Counted from the first letter of the stretch, positions 23,075-36,503 are shown. The stretch is 64,000 nucleotides of DNA from Massospora cicadina (GCA_022478985.1 JAKSZP010008045.1:1-64000); one strand, 5' to 3'. Notes: generated by a model not told the origin, from the sequence alone. A program made the numbers and translations.

Positions 23075-23543
23075 AGTAACAGTTCTCTGACATATGCCAA
23101 AGTTTGAAAATGGGCTTAAAGCTGTAAACTATTAGAAAGGTCAAAAATTGAAAAGATGGGTCAAAACAAAATAGTTTAGTGATCTAGAAAGTCTTAATAC
23201 TTATAATGCGTATGGGGACTCAAAGCCTCAGGGACTTTTGTGGTTTTTTACGATAAGGATCTTTCACTGCCTTCCACACCAACCGCCCGGTGGGTGTCCT
23301 CGTTGTTCTGCGTCATCATAGTGACTGATGCAGTGGGGGTCGCGCTTATTAAGGCTCAGGAAGCAGTTATAAAATTCCTGAAGGCGTCTCCATCAATTCA
23401 TATATACATGATGCTTCCTGATTGAATCCCATATTGGTTCCTACAGGGTAAGGTTCAGTTCACATCAGCTCAAGGTTTAAATTATTGGGGCTTGATGTGA
23501 GTAAGTACATTGACTCGCTCATCATCTTGAATCCCATTAGGCA
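23075..23543 (-). repeat. G1 5' LTR
   Basis: Partner of 16990-17450. The 52 bp between this LTR and G2 (23544-23595) probably belong to the interrupted element G0. Confidence 0.78.
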
Positions 23544-23595
23544 GGTTGTGATGTTCTTTTATGACTCAGAAGTGTAAGGAATATGTGACACATTC

Positions 23596-24050
23596 TGTCA
23601 GAAAGGTCCACAATTGATTCAGTTCAGATAATAACGAAATCTATTCATGACTCCCTCTGAACTTCAGAAGATAAATATTTATGGAACCCTGGATTGGACC
23701 ATTATTCCATAGGAATCTTCTAACAAAGTGATTCAGAAACCTGGCAGTAGAGTGGCAATAAGTCTCAACTTAACGCTCAAAGGCTTTGGCTCCTCTGAGA
23801 CTTCATGAAGATCTTTTCAATCCTGAGGGGCAATACCCACACTGGCACCGCACCCCACAAAGACTATAAACATTCCCACTTTTAATTGAATAAAGTATAC
23901 TGCTTACTATATTGTCACGCCCTTAATCTCTGCCAAAGTGCAAATATCCTAGTGAAGAAATATTTTATTTAGATTAATGATGGAGCTAATTCAACTCATA
24001 ATTGTTTAACCTTCAGAAAAACTGTCAATTAAAATTGGATTTTTGAAACA
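23596..24050 (+). repeat. G2 5' LTR
   Basis: Matches 30469-30920. Shared landmarks: AACTTCAGAAGAT, CTTGGATTGGACCA-like, CCCCACAAAGACTATAAA, TTAAAATTGGATTT, ending AAACA. CTATAAA followed by an AATAAA-type signal gives a plausible promoter and poly(A) region. Confidence 0.85.
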
Positions 24051-25869
24051 GGTGCTTTCATCCAGGTCCTTTGAAATCAACCAGAAAAAGATGTACCTTC
24101 CCAAAGATGGATCATATCAGCGAAGAAAATATCCCTCAACAGGAGGAAGAATTGAGTGTGACAATATGAGTCTACTCTGGCTGACAAGATATTTCTATTT
24201 ACAAAGTGAGGACATCAAATTCAATGTACTTATGGATCTTAGTATTCCAGCCTTGATTAGGCAACCCACCAAATATAATCAGCTGAGGTCTCTCTAACAT
24301 TGGAAGCCTTACTCTATGGAACTCTACAACCTGTTCAGTGATCAAATAATACTTTTATACCCAGGATATTGTTTTATGCATCTTTACACCATAGCTATTA
24401 TTCCCAGTATGGCCTTGGGAGTTACTTTAACTGAGATTTATTTTCAGCTATTTTTTCACCCAGCTCTTCATTGTCAATTATAACTGATAGGGTTGCATCA
24501 CATGGAGATTCAGCGACTATTTAGCCTCAGTCAACAACTACACTCTTGGCTCCTTAAACTATATGAGGCTGCCTCTAACTTCAGCTAGTAAAATTGTGAT
24601 GTCATTATTGATAACCAAGAAGAGATTTTTAGTTGAATAGTCTCACCAGCTTGATCGCAAAATTGGTGGATATCTGTATTATGAGATCTCCCAGCAGCTC
24701 ACTAACGCTGATTAGCTATAAGTGCAAAATTGTTTCAAATTAAAACCGATTTTTCAACTAAACTTCATAATTAACGGCAGCTCTATGAAGTTCAGAGTAA
24801 ATACTTGACAGGACAAATTTACTAACTTTTGTGAAGTGGCCCATGATCATATTACTATTAAAATGACTGTCATCAGTGAGCACCATGGGACAGTTGGTCC
24901 TTACGGGCCAGAAGTTCCTAAATGCCTTAGCCCTATGCCCATGTGAGATAAGTGTCAAGCAATTATACGTTTGACTAGTTGAGAAAATGCCCAGGTGACA
25001 AAAAGTTAATTGTTTTTAAAAACTATAAGTCTAACTCTTGACAGAATAATCTTGACTGGAGAAATATATCTATTCCTAGTCCTTGGCTAAATAGGATGGT
25101 TCAAGTTTATAATTTTACCTCTAACTTTTGGCAAAAATAGGCGAACTGATGTTGAAGTTCACCAGACGCACTAACCTGAATTTAGTGCTACCTCCTAATA
25201 ATAAACAAATCCCTTTTATAAACCTGGTGGGGTTCTGGGTAATAAAATATTTTTAAGGTGACTTTTTGGATACAGTATATAAAGTTGTTACCTCATGGAT
25301 GCCTCATCCTTGTTTTTGACCAAAAACCTAGAATTAAGTCAAATTGAGGTGAAGAGATTTACAAGATTTTTGATAGGTCTAATCACCAGTTAACTTAATT
25401 AAGCTACCCTCTGCCTAACCTGAATTCTCATGCAATGCACTATCAGCCTCCAAGTAGCATAAATACTGGAGGCGTTAATTTAATAAAGTATTGCTTGTTT
25501 TAACCATCTAAAAGTGATCATATTATCCTTTTTTATAAACTATATTAAAATTACATCTACTTGAGGTTTACTTTTACCCCAAAATCTTAGACAGTGTTTA
25601 AGTGTTTTATTACTCCTGTGGCTGATATATTTGTTGAAATACTGTGCTGAAACACCTACGAATACCATAGTGCCAGGATTCTAACAATGAGAACCACAAA
25701 GCCCGCATTTCTAATTTGGAGTGACAATTACTAATGTAGCTCAGGGAGGCCGTAAGGATATAAAAGGAAACTATCTTGGCTCTAATAAAACTCTGAATGC
25801 TTTCCATGATTAATTCACACACTTCAGTTAGCTTGTTCTGGTGTGGCTTCCTGACAGCAGGCTTATCAA

Positions 25870-26830
25870 GCTGTCATGGAGGACAAGATCAAACGCCTAA
25901 CCTCATGTATCTAGAGATTGGAAGCTCATAATTAAATGACTTTACAACAATTTGCTGACCAAACTGCTGAGAACTAATGGCTTCAACAGCTTCTCAACTC
26001 TAAAGTCAGTACTGATCAAGTGGAGAACTTAATTCCTTAATGTACAAAATAGTAACCATATCTTCTGGCAGTAGATGGTTCAATTCCGTATGGCACATCC
26101 TTTTGATACTAACCCTACTGAATTGAACAGACCTTTGACCCCGCTATTTATGTCCTATCTAAGCTGATTAACTCTTTTAAGCCTATTTATAAAGGAGAAA
26201 TATGTATCAGGAACAGAGATCATCAAATTTTTCCTTTTTTTATGAAAATGTTATTGAATTAGCCAAAGACTAAAAAAGAAGATGCAATGCATCCAGGTCT
26301 GCCTCAACAGTAGCACTCATGAGATCATGATTCACTACTTTAGAGAATACACCTCTTAGGAGCAGATTAAAGAAGCTCATTAAGGAGTTTGGTAGCAATT
26401 TATCTCTGTCCAACTGAAATTGGTTATACATGCATATAAAACAGAAAAAGGAGAATCATATAATGTATCCACTAATCATTTCTACTTTGAGGCGCAGGCC
26501 AACTTCGCTTACAATTGAGCTACTTTGGCTGTAATTGCTGCTTTGGTGTTCGCTTTTTCCTCTCATAGCATTCTGGCGCCTCATTTTACCACCATTAAGT
26601 ATTGGTCTAAAATGATCCTCGATATAAAGGAAGAAAAATTGAAATATCTGAGTCTGAGAATTGCCATACCTCTTCAACCAAGTAATCAGGACCTTATATT
26701 CATGCTATATGCCAAAATCCTAGATTCAAATCCAATAAGAAACCCTGTTCTTATTGCGGCTTCTACAATCACCTAGAAAACCAATGTTGAAAAAATAAAT
26801 CAGATGAGGCGGTAAAAGAGACGTCAGCCT
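25870..26830 (+). pseudogene. G2 gag with CCHC zinc knuckle
   Basis: Reading starts at an ATG near 25877 (MEDKIKRLTSC). The first part looks helical and Q/N-rich. The C-terminal part holds a clear nucleocapsid knuckle, CSYCGFYNHLENQC, at 26746-26787 (C-x2-C-x4-H-x4-C), followed by basic residues. Gag packages element RNA. Stops are scattered throughout. Confidence 0.7.
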
Positions 26831-26989
26831 AGGGCGTGAGGCTCACTATGCTGAAAGACCTGTGCTTCAGCAATCTAATCCTAGTTCTCCTCCCAAGTCT
26901 TTCTTTGTGTCTGCTCCCAACGCTCTTGATGTCCTTGACAATTTTACTGTTAATAAAGAGTTTTTTTTCTTCTTTTCCTGTTGTGAATT

Positions 26990-27560
26990 CATATATCCTA
27001 TACCACATTTTGGATCATAAATTACCTAAGCGGAGGTTGTAGTACACAAGTCAAAAGCCATGGCCATTATCAACACCAGTTCCCATGTTAATGTCATTTT
27101 GTTCCTTTTAATAAAGCAAACTAGGATTGATGCTGTTTGGATTATACTCTGGAATATGAAGCTGCCAGTTTTGCCTGCACTCTATCTCTCAGAGCTTACT
27201 CATCCTTGCCTATATGGTTTGAGTCCATAGTAGTGTCAGCTCATTCTATAGTCTTGCATAATGATTCCTATGACCTGCTTTTTGAGACTCAATTCCTGTT
27301 TGAAATCAAATGCTAAATTAGCTTCAAGGACATGTAATTCTTCATCTTGGGATACTGAATTCCACTTATGTAAAGTATTTTTAAAGGAAAATGGGAAGAA
27401 AAAACCTCAGAGCTGCATGTTAGAAAATTCCAAATCTTTGGGAAAACCGGAATATAATGTGATGGCCTTAAAGTTACTCTTCCTCCACCAGTATTGGATG
27501 CTTCATAAGGAAATCCATTTTTACCATTAATAAGATGCTAAACCGTAAGTCTCAATTTTT
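26990..27560 (+). pseudogene. G2 protease remnant
   Basis: Around 27050-27090 the frame gives KAMAIINTSSHVNVI, which aligns with the retropepsin active-site strand (-A-IDTGS---I), the catalytic aspartate being asparagine. The next open stretch (27261-27530) fits the rest of the domain only loosely. Confidence 0.45.
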
Positions 27561-28029
27561 GGTGGAAAATAGGAATCCAAGTAGCCATACCTACCGCTCA
27601 TCTTTGGGAGATTTAAGGGAAACTAATCTATCAATTTGGGATCCTTTGGCCAACCTGGTCATACTTGATCCTGCATTACAAGGGGCCATCACTTTATTAA
27701 TGGCAAATATTACCAATCAGCCTTTGACTATTACTTGAATCACCTAGCTGCATATCTTTATACCTTACCAATAAAACACATCAACTCTGTCTCTGCCTGT
27801 GGATCATTAGTTAATTTAGAACTTGAAGAGACTTCAATAATTGTGCAACTAGATGTTATGTTAATGACACCTTAACTAGTGATCAACAGCAAATTACCAG
27901 GTCCCTAATAGAGGAGTACGCTGACAAATTCATAGGTCCCAACAATTTTGGGATTGTAAAAGAAGTTCAACAATGAGCACATACTTAACCTCCTTATACC
28001 ATACAGTATTGGCCATATTGGAAATACTT

Positions 28030-29210
28030 AATCAAACAAGCCCAATTAATTCAGGAACAAAATCTACTTCTGACTACAGGCCTTTTAGATCCCTCACAGA
28101 ATCCTTGGGCTTCCCCCTGCTACTGATATGCAAGAAGGATAGCAGTTATTGCGTTGTAATTCATTATCAAAAGTTGTATTTTATTACATGAAAAACAGCT
28201 ATTCATTGCTTAAATTGACAATTCTCTCCATTTTTTAGATGGAGCTTAGTTCTTCTTGTCTATGGATCTTTCTAAAAATACTAGCAGATAAAGATGGCTC
28301 TAGAAGACAGGGAGAAATGTGCGCTCATTACCAGAAAAAGCCTTCTATAAACTTACTAGCATACCTAAGGGGTTGTGCAATTCCCCTGCGACCTTACAGC
28401 GGTCCATGGATGGTATGCTCCATGATCTGAAAATGTCCAGCATATTAAACTACATAGAAAATGTCATGGTATTTTACTGAACCTTTAATGAGCACTTAAA
28501 GAACTTTGAGAGGTTTAACCAAATTAGAGCTTCATCTATCAAGTTGAAGCTGGACAATTGCAACTTCTTTCTGAATGGAATGAAGTCCTCAGCCGTTGGG
28601 TTACTTGTAATTTAATTTCACTGCTACTTGATAAAGTCGCCGCCATATAAAGGATATTAGTCCCCAAAGCTTGAGGGATGTGAAAGTCTTCTTTTGTGAT
28701 GGTCAGTTACTGCTGAAAATTTATCCCTCATTCTATTTAACGTGCCCAGACCCTCATCTAACTGCCCCATAAAAAGTTCCATTTCACTGAGAAAAATCAC
28801 AACATACATTTGACTCATTCAAAGAAACCCTAATGAATGCTCCAATTTTTGTTTACTTTTGTTTGCAATTTCTTTTTATTTATGGACGCTAATGTTTTTA
28901 CAGTTAAAGCTACCTTAGCACAGCTCAATTTCAATCAAGTTGACCACCCCATAGCCTATATTAGTAAAACTTTAACCTAGAAAGAACGAGATTATAGCAT
29001 CATAGAATGAGAATGCTTAGTGGTACTTTTGGCTATCAAGCAGTTCAGGCCCTATCTCTATGGGAAGCTTTTACTATTTAAACTGATCATGCTTCGCTTC
29101 AGTGGTTACAACAGATGAAGGACCCATATGGCCAGCTCATGCCTTAGGCCCTCAATCTATAAGGTTACAAATTTTCAATAGTTCATTGCTGGTGCTATAC
29201 ACCTAAATTC
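28030..29210 (+). pseudogene. G2 reverse transcriptase and RNase H
   Basis: RT: LGFPLLLICKKDSSYCVVIHYQKL (28107-28175; V-KKDGSYR-VVDYRKL). Then PKGLCNSPATLQRSMDGMLHD at about 28365-28425, and YIENVMVF at about 28451-28474 in place of YLDD. RNase H: TDHASLQWLQQMKDPYGQL near 29083-29140, the usual TDH-LQWL motif. Multiple frames and stops. Confidence 0.75.
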
Positions 29211-29239
29211 TTATGAATATCACTCTTGACAATACTAAC

Positions 29240-30457
29240 TTTACACGCCTCTGAAGAAATCAGTTATATGATATTATAGGTCATCCAGAGGTATGGGATC
29301 AAGAGGCCCTAGAAGTCCAAGATCGGTTAAAACAAATGACTACCCAAACCCAAATCAACAACGTACTACTTTATAAGAAGGCAGGCTCAGCTTGGCTCCC
29401 CTATATCTTCCTGAAGCCAGAACTATGACCATTATGGAAGCACATTTGACTGTATGTTATGGAGCTATAAATAAAAACTACCAGTGGCTCAAGGATCATT
29501 GTTACTGGTATGGCATGATTGATTCCATCCATGATGTTCTTAATTCATGTCTTGTGTGTGCTAAAAAATGGCCCACTAATTCAAATTTTTAACACCATGT
29601 CGTTAGACCAAGATCTCCTTTCACCAATTTCATCATAGATTTAATCAGACCTCTACCTGAAGCCCTATATGGACATTGCTGTTCATCATAGCCATTTAAC
29701 ATTTTCTAGAATGGGTTGAGGCTATTTCAGTGGTCTCTGCATCGGCTAAAGCTACTTCCTAGTTCCTGCTTAACACATCTTCTCCATGCATGGGAGCCCA
29801 AAAGTCCTGGTATCTAACAATGGGACAAACATCATATCTCGAGTTGTAACCAAACTTAATGTAGTGATGGGAAAATATCAGGCCTTCATGGTTCCCTAAT
29901 TTCCAGCAACCAATGGTGCCGTGGAAAATATTAATGACACCATCATCTACATATTTCAAAAAAACATAAACTGGCCAGGTAGATAGAATGATTACCTTCC
30001 CAGAGCTCTGATGGCTTACTGAGTGAACTATCACCAAATCACCAAATGTCATCATTTAAAGCTCTTTATGGATTGTAACCTGCCTTGCCCTCCAGTATTC
30101 ATCCTATCCTGGAGACCTCATTTCCAGAAGCTGCTGACTCCATGAAAGGATTATAAATGAAATAATTAGGTTACAAGCCCTAATATTTATCTCTTGTTAT
30201 CATTATCCAAAGGGAGGTGAACCAACCCAATGATATGAAGCCTCTTATGCCATATTGCCAATTGGGAGATCTGGTAATGTTTTATCATCATCGCCCTGGA
30301 GGAAGAACCCACAAGTTAGACGTTCTATGGTCTAAGCCCCTATAAGGTAACTTACCAACATGGGCCAGAATACTCCATTGCTTCTATCAAAATGGGTACA
30401 GTTATTAATCAATTAATGGAAGATTTCTCCAGATTATGATCCTATCAGCAAGATCTT
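29240..30457 (+). pseudogene. G2 integrase
   Basis: HHCC zinc domain: EAHLTVCYGAINKNYQWLKDH, then CLVCAKKWP (29392-29592). Core: NFIIDLIRPLPEA at about 29620-29660 (first catalytic D in DLI). A C-terminal stretch with QLGDLVMFYHHR around 30250-30300 and a degenerate tail to 30457 close the element. Inactive through stops. Confidence 0.72.
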
Positions 30458-30468
30458 GAGAGGGGTGG

Positions 30469-30920
30469 TGTTGGAAAAGTCTGCAATTAATTTAGTTCCG
30501 ATGAAGATTGAACTCCATTTGAACCTCTCTCCAAACTTCAGAAGATGCTTATCGAGGGTACCTTGGATTGGACCAATGTCCCAAAGGAATCAAAGGTCCA
30601 AAGTGACACAGAAGTTTGACAGGAGAGTGGCAATAGGTCCTCCCCTCCTCACTAAAAACGTTAAGCTCCTCAGAGACTTCAGAAATCTTTTCAATCATGG
30701 GGAGCAATACTCATGTTAAGACCTCGCCCCACAAAGACTATAAATATTGCCACCTTTAATAAATAAAGCATGTCAATTACTACATTGTCGCGCCCTAATT
30801 ACTGACAAAGTGCAAAGATCCTAATAATGAAATGTTCCATTAAGAGAAATTAGGGAGCTTTTTCAACTCATAATCATTTAGCCTTTAAAACTAGCAATTA
30901 AAATTGGATTTCCCAAAACA
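30469..30920 (+). repeat. G2 3' LTR
   Basis: Starts TGTTGGAAAAG right after the polypurine tract and ends CCCAAAACA. Partner of 23596-24050. Confidence 0.87.
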
Positions 30921-30959
30921 TAAGCATTTATTAAAGGAAATTACCTTATCCTTTTGGGT

Positions 30960-33900
30960 GTACTATCCAGATGGGCTCTTCCCAATGATTATCTTGTCCT
31001 TCAGGTTTTGATCTTCAGGGTTGGGATATTATTCATCTTTTACAATGTCTAGGAGGGAGGCCTCATTGTTATTTTTTAAATGGTCTGGTTCATTTCTAAG
31101 GTTTAGCAGGGGGTTTGAGATTGACATCTAATTTTTGATAGGATTGATGGGTGGAGAGCGACTTTTAAGAAGGTGAGGTGGTAGCAACCATGGCAACTGC
31201 AATGTAAAACTCAAAAAAGACTTGTTATGATAGATCACTGTTAATTGCTCTGTATTTTAATGGCATTGTGGCCAGAGTAGGGACTTCAGATCAGGATGTT
31301 TAGTAATATGTGAGTCAGCCCTGTTACAAACTCATAAATTAAAGTAGAAGTTTAAGAGTCACAGTTTGTTCTGATTTGATGTTGCTTCAGCTTCTATGAC
31401 TTCCAGTAATATTTTAGTGACTTATGATATGTGCTCACCTTCACTGTGTGTTTTGCTTGCTGAAGTCAGTATTGCTAGTGCATCAGCAAACAGGCGATGG
31501 TGGCCAGCTCTTTGTTATAAATGTCTATAAATATCTGTTTCTGTTGACTTTCTGAAAAAGTAAGCTTGGATTTTATTGGCCATCATGTTCCTTTAGAAGA
31601 CATTCCTTACACCCATCTGGGAGACATTGCATGCTACAATGTAAGGTCTGTCATGGTTGACATGGCACAGAACAGGCGCATTGGTGTATAATCTTTAATG
31701 GCATAAAAGGCTTGCTAGATCTTTTGTGTCCATAAAAGCGGCGCGTTCTTACACATCAATTGGTAGAGAAGTATAGCCAGTTCCAAGTTGGCTGTGGAGA
31801 ACTTTTTTAAAATGTGATTGAGCTTAGGAAGCTGAAAAGATTGCCCTTGGTTGGTTGGGGTTGATCACAATCTTATGACATCTAATTTTAGAAAGCGAGG
31901 AATGTCCATACTTGAGCATAATGTTCCCTAAGAACTGAACTTTGTCCATTAAGAACTCACACTTTGAGGGGTTTCAAGCAGGTCTACTTTATGGAGATTG
32001 GCGACCACAGCCACCAAATCTAGTGTTTTTGGTGGTTAGAGAATGGACTATAATTTCATAAATGTATCTCAATGTGCATTCAAATTATAAATTTTCAAGC
32101 TCTAATCAGTCACCCTCTGGAACATGGCAGGGACATCTTTAAGTCCAAAAAGTAAGTCTTGAACTGGTACATGCCTTGATGTGTGAAGATGGGAGTCAGA
32201 CGCTTTTTGAGCTTCCTTTACTTTAACTTGGTGGAAGGCATTTACTAAACTCAATTTGAGAAGACCTTGGATCTGACAATTTCCTGAAAAAAGAATTTTG
32301 GCCTCAAGTGGGAGTGAAGAGGGTTCAAATGCAACATTTTTAAGTGCCTGTAGTTCTGGCATTTTCGCAAGGCACCATCTAATTTCTGGGCCAACACCAT
32401 AGGCAATGATCAGTGATTTATTATCTACTATCATTTAGTCATAATATCATAGATTTAGATCTTTAGAGCCTGATTCTCAGCTGCAGTATATATTTAGAGG
32501 TGAAGTTGATCTTGATGAGATCAATAGTCAAAAGTAATTATAAGTTAACTTAAGAATGGTGTGGTAAGCAGTTGGCACTATCTCGTTAAAGATCTCTTTG
32601 TACAGTTTAACCACACGTGGAATGATTGGAAAGTATGTTACATCATCAGAGAAGGAGTAAACCACTGTAGCCGCCACTGCGTTCCTCTTAGCCAAGTTAG
32701 GAAGCTGCGGAAGCTCACTTGAGTGATAGAACAACTTAATAGTTCATTTGTTATATTAGAGATCTATGGTAAAAAATTCCAGCGCTGATATCCCACCTTT
32801 TTAATCATAAGTAAATTAGGTTATGGATAACCACGAAGCTGGCGCTGAAGCAATGTCTGTGGGCAGAGTAGTGTTGTGGCTCACAAAATGGTAGTGTGAT
32901 CATTAGTCTTAGCGATTTTCCATTGACTGGGGCTCCACTTTAACTGCCAAGTAGTGGCCTATTCTACCTTGAGATAAATAAAGTTGTCAGAGGCACTGGT
33001 GTCTTCTAGGGCGATTACTGAAACACAGTGAGATCCCACTGTTATGGCTACAGAAGACAAAAAATATCATGATCTAATATATTAAAACATTCATGACGCA
33101 TTAGCTGAAGCTGTTGTCTAAAGAAAATACTTGTTTACTATGGCTCTTTGGCTTGCTGAGGAATTGAGTTGCATTGTTGCCTCTCGGGCATAAGATAGTG
33201 AGGCCAAGGTGTGGTCTAAGGGGTTTGTCAAGGGCGCACGTGGGACAAACTTTTTTGTAAATCAGGTTTAAAAAGCGCTAATATTCAACATGCTATATCA
33301 TTGCAATATGATAGGGGGACACGGTAGGTTTCTCCAAGTAGCTGGGATTTGAAAGGGTGCAAAGGGTCTATTAGTTAATCACTATAAGATCTACAATCTT
33401 AAGGCTTTGTGGCTTCATTTGTGCCACCTATATCACAGTGGTGTAGCACTGATTGTTGAGGTAAGCACCTAACTCTACAGGATTTTGTATGCCTTTACCA
33501 GGGTTGCAGCGCGGTGCTGCAATCAGTGAATGTGGAATCACCAACTCACAGACTACGTTGTAATGTGATAGAAGTGGGACATAGGTGGAAAAGGCGAGCA
33601 CTTCTGGAGCACTGTTATATGCCATACAGCTCTTTAGTGGTATCAGGCCAGAAGAACTCCCAGCTTTATTGCCTTGCTCAGTACCATCATCGTCAATGCT
33701 CTCTTTTTCACCATTGAGTAGCATGATCACGCCTTTGTTGGAGGTACGTGAAAGTTTGGTAAAGCAGCGGTAGAGTTCCTATAGGGCAGACTCCTTGACC
33801 CTTCAGTACCAGGGACGTTCCTCTCTTGTTAGACCAGTATATAATGTCTTAGGATTTGAGATCTATTTTTACCACGCCGCATAGAAACTTATCCTCTGGT

Positions 33901-34584
33901 TGAAGGAGGACCAAAATGCGACAATGACAATATCATCTGGTAGTCTTAGATAGGTAACCATTTTTGGAAAGCACTAATGTGGTAATCTAGGTTTAGATAG
34001 AGCCTTTTGGCGGAATAGAGGAAAAAGTAACTGCGATATTGAAGCGGGGGTGGCTATTAATTAAAGATAAAGTAGTGAACAGCAAGGGTGAAGGTTACTT
34101 AGGTGAGAGTTCTGGTATAAGCAGGGCGCGGGACCTTGTCTTTGCCTCTCCCTGAAGAATGTTAAGAAAAGCCAGTGATTGTTGGTCTTCATAGGTCTCC
34201 AATATTTTCCATCAATCTAGCTCCTAATTTATGCTTGGACAGTGTCCTAAACACTTGCTTGTCCACCTCATCAGAGGAAAAAGAAGTAGGTCCAATCACA
34301 TTCCAAGCGTGCTTTTAAGGGGGGGTGACCAACTTTCCACTTAAGAAAACAGCACTAACTTGATGGTTCTAATTAGAATAATCCATTACCAGAATTTCAA
34401 AGTGAATGCATTAGGCCGTATTATCTTCTTGTGGTGTATATTTAACCCAACTTCAACAAATCTTAGACCATTGACAACACCAAAGTATTGTGTGGTTGGG
34501 TTCTATTTCAGACATTCAAGATGCAAAGAATGACTCGGTTTTCTCTGAATGCATTCTAATACCCATAATAGCATCCATAGTCTG
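30960..34584 (-). pseudogene. Gypsy element G0: protease, reverse transcriptase and RNase H (right part)
   Basis: Minus-strand pieces, right to left: an unassigned gag-side segment (33730-33428); VSVIALEDTSASDNFIYLKVE (about 33040-32970), a retropepsin with D-T-S; MPELQALKNV, LLKLSLVNAFHQVKVKEA and LLFGLKDVPAMFQRVTD (32434-32102), RT; WTQK--QAFYAIKDYTPM (about 31730-31680) and QQKQIFIDIYNKELATIACLL (about 31560-31500), RNase H; and near 30960 the stretch before the integrase zinc domain. No integrase follows because G2 and G1 intervene; it resumes at 16985. Confidence 0.65.
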
Positions 34585-34589
34585 CAGGG
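34585..34589. repeat. G3 target-site duplication (left)
   Basis: CAGGG, repeated at 41970-41974. Confidence 0.85.
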
Positions 34590-35236
34590 TGTAACTGGCA
34601 GGTTTGTGCCAATATGCCTTGAAGGAATTGGGAAGTAGGATCCGCGTTGATGACCATATTAGGGACAGGCCTGCAGAAGCCCATCCTGAACCCTTCCATC
34701 ATGCCTCATTGTTGCCACATATCCCAACATTACTGTCCACACGACGCTGCACATCAACAGCAGGGTATGGCTCCATGAGAGGGCCGAGAATGACGCCAAC
34801 GCCACGCCAAGCTCACTAGTTGAGCTCATAAATTTAATCTGATGATATAATATAATAAAATAATATCTTTATAATAGCAAGCAGATTTTATTAAATTTCC
34901 TAGTTTTTTTAGAAGATGCAACTGGCCATTCAGGGACCAGCCATCCCCTAATAAATAGCACTCTGCTATTATTGTAATAGCTCCTTCCTAAACTAAGCTC
35001 CTTCAAATATCGTCCAGCACATCACTTGCAAAGACTCCAGATCCCACTGGATCATCATCCACGCCATTTGTAAGGCTGACGTCATATTTTCTTGGTTGCA
35101 TTTTGGTTTTGATATGTCGAATCTCACCAACTCCAACTTCCTTGAGTTTGAGGCCCTTCCTATAGAAGCAATATTCAGATTAGGAGCCGCCTGATATGAA
35201 GCAATGTATGGATCAGGTGCAGCCTGATCCATTACA
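34590..35236 (-). repeat. G3 3' LTR
   Basis: Partner of 41361-41969. Contains about 30 bp near 35180-35215 that the other LTR lacks. An open minus-strand frame (35409-34993) crosses from the internal region into this LTR. Confidence 0.9.
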
Positions 35237-35409
35237 TCACCCCCTGTGATGCCCAAAACTCCTGGACCTTCCCCGGGCATTGCACACGGCTTTCTTTCAT
35301 CTGCCACGTCGTTTCCTCCACCAGGTAACTTTTCCACTTCACCAGCGATTGCTGCTGGCCTTTCAGCCATCTCACATCCAATATTGCTCCATTTTATATT
35401 CCAGAACAT

Positions 35410-36503
35410 CCCTTTCCCTAGGGTTTAACAGTTATAATCAATCTATCCCTATTCATTTGAACGCCCATAACTTGGAAGCATGAATCACTTGATGGGCCTT
35501 AGAACATTCTGGCAATCTCAATTTGAAAGCAACCTGATTAATGGCGCAAATGATCTTGTATGGACCCAAAAACTTTGGTCCCAGCTTACAACTCTTAAAC
35601 AAAACAGCATAGTTCTTAGATGCCACCAATACCCAGTCCCCAGGCTCAAACTCTGGATCTGGCGCTCTTCGTTGATCTGCCTGATGCTTCTGCTGAGCCA
35701 CTGCTTGCTCCAAATTATCTCGTAGCTTCTTCCAAATATCTGCCATGGTATGTGCCATCTCATCCGCCCCCTAACGCACTCCACCCATGGATCCCTCATT
35801 TGAACTGGGATTTAGACCATGATTCATGAAAAATAGATTCATTTTGTTATTGACAATGATTGTTATAGGTGAACTGGGCCATATAAACCCATGGAACCCA
35901 GTCATCCTGCTGATTGGAGACGTGACATCAGAGATACTGCTCAAGTATCTGATTCACCCTCTCCATATGTCCGTTGGATTGGGATGATATGCCAAAGACT
36001 GACCAGGCCTGATTTCCAAATTCCCCAGCAAGCTTGACAAGAATCTTAAGACAAATTGTGGACCATGGTCCGAAATAATTTCCTCAGGTAATCCATGCCA
36101 GGATAATACTTCATCAATAAAAATCCTTACTGTGTCCTTTGCAGAAAAACTCCCTGTACATGGGAAAAACTTGGCATATTTTGGTCAGTCTATTTATGAC
36201 CATCATAACCGCATCCTTCCCCTGTACCTTCAGAAGACCCATTATAAAATCAACGCTAATTGAACTCCATGGCGCACGTGATATCTGAAGTGGGTGCAAC
36301 TTACCTGATAGAGGTTCCCTTGAGGGTTTCAATTTTGCACATACCAGACACTCCCTCACATACTTCTTGACATCCTTCTGCAGGCCCAGCCACAAATAGT
36401 CCCATTGCACAAACTCCTCCATCTTCTCCACGCCTGGATGACCTGCCAATGGATGATCATGAGACACCCAAATTACCTCCCATTGTATCAATAGGTTGGA
36501 CAC
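35410..36503 (-). pseudogene. G3 integrase with GPY/F module
   Basis: Zinc domain and core in one frame (36503-36114): HDHPLAGHPGVEKMEEFV, YLWLGLQKDVKKYVRECLVC (HHCC), then RAPWSSISVDFIMGLL (first catalytic D) and AVMMVINRLTK. After breaks, the C-terminal module at 35758-35453 reads FEPGDWVLVASKN, LGPKFLGPYKI and VAFKLRLPE, then VIHASKLWAFK. This is the GPY/F module typical of chromoviruses. A clear chromodomain was not seen; FWNIKWSNIG just downstream (35409 on) may be a decayed one. Confidence 0.8.

Larger units (their letters stand above)
16990..23543 (-). mobile_element. Ty3/gypsy LTR retrotransposon G1
   Basis: Minus-strand element with LTRs of about 460 bp at 16990-17450 and 23075-23543. 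Between them, right to left: gag-like region, protease, reverse transcriptase, RNase H, integrase. This gene order is diagnostic of Ty3/gypsy. LTRs are strongly diverged (roughly a quarter to a third by eye) and all genes are broken, so it is old. No clean target duplication could be read. It appears to lie inside the integrase of G0. Confidence 0.85.
23596..30920 (+). mobile_element. Ty3/gypsy LTR retrotransposon G2
   Basis: Plus-strand element with LTRs of 455 and 452 bp, each starting TG and ending CA. Internal order: gag with zinc knuckle, protease remnant, RT, RNase H, integrase, then a polypurine tract GAGAGGGGTGG at 30458-30468 directly before the 3' LTR. Genes carry many stops. Flanking bases (CATTC on the left, TAAGC on the right) do not form a readable duplication. 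It sits in the G0 element. Confidence 0.87.

Noticed and set aside
23544..23595. Clean target duplication for G2
   Set aside because: Flanking bases (CATTC and TAAGC) do not match; boundaries rest on LTR pairing and the polypurine tract only.
34993..35409. Minus-strand ORF crossing the G3 3' LTR as a separate gene
   Set aside because: It is the tail of the G3 pol region reading into the LTR; no independent domain.
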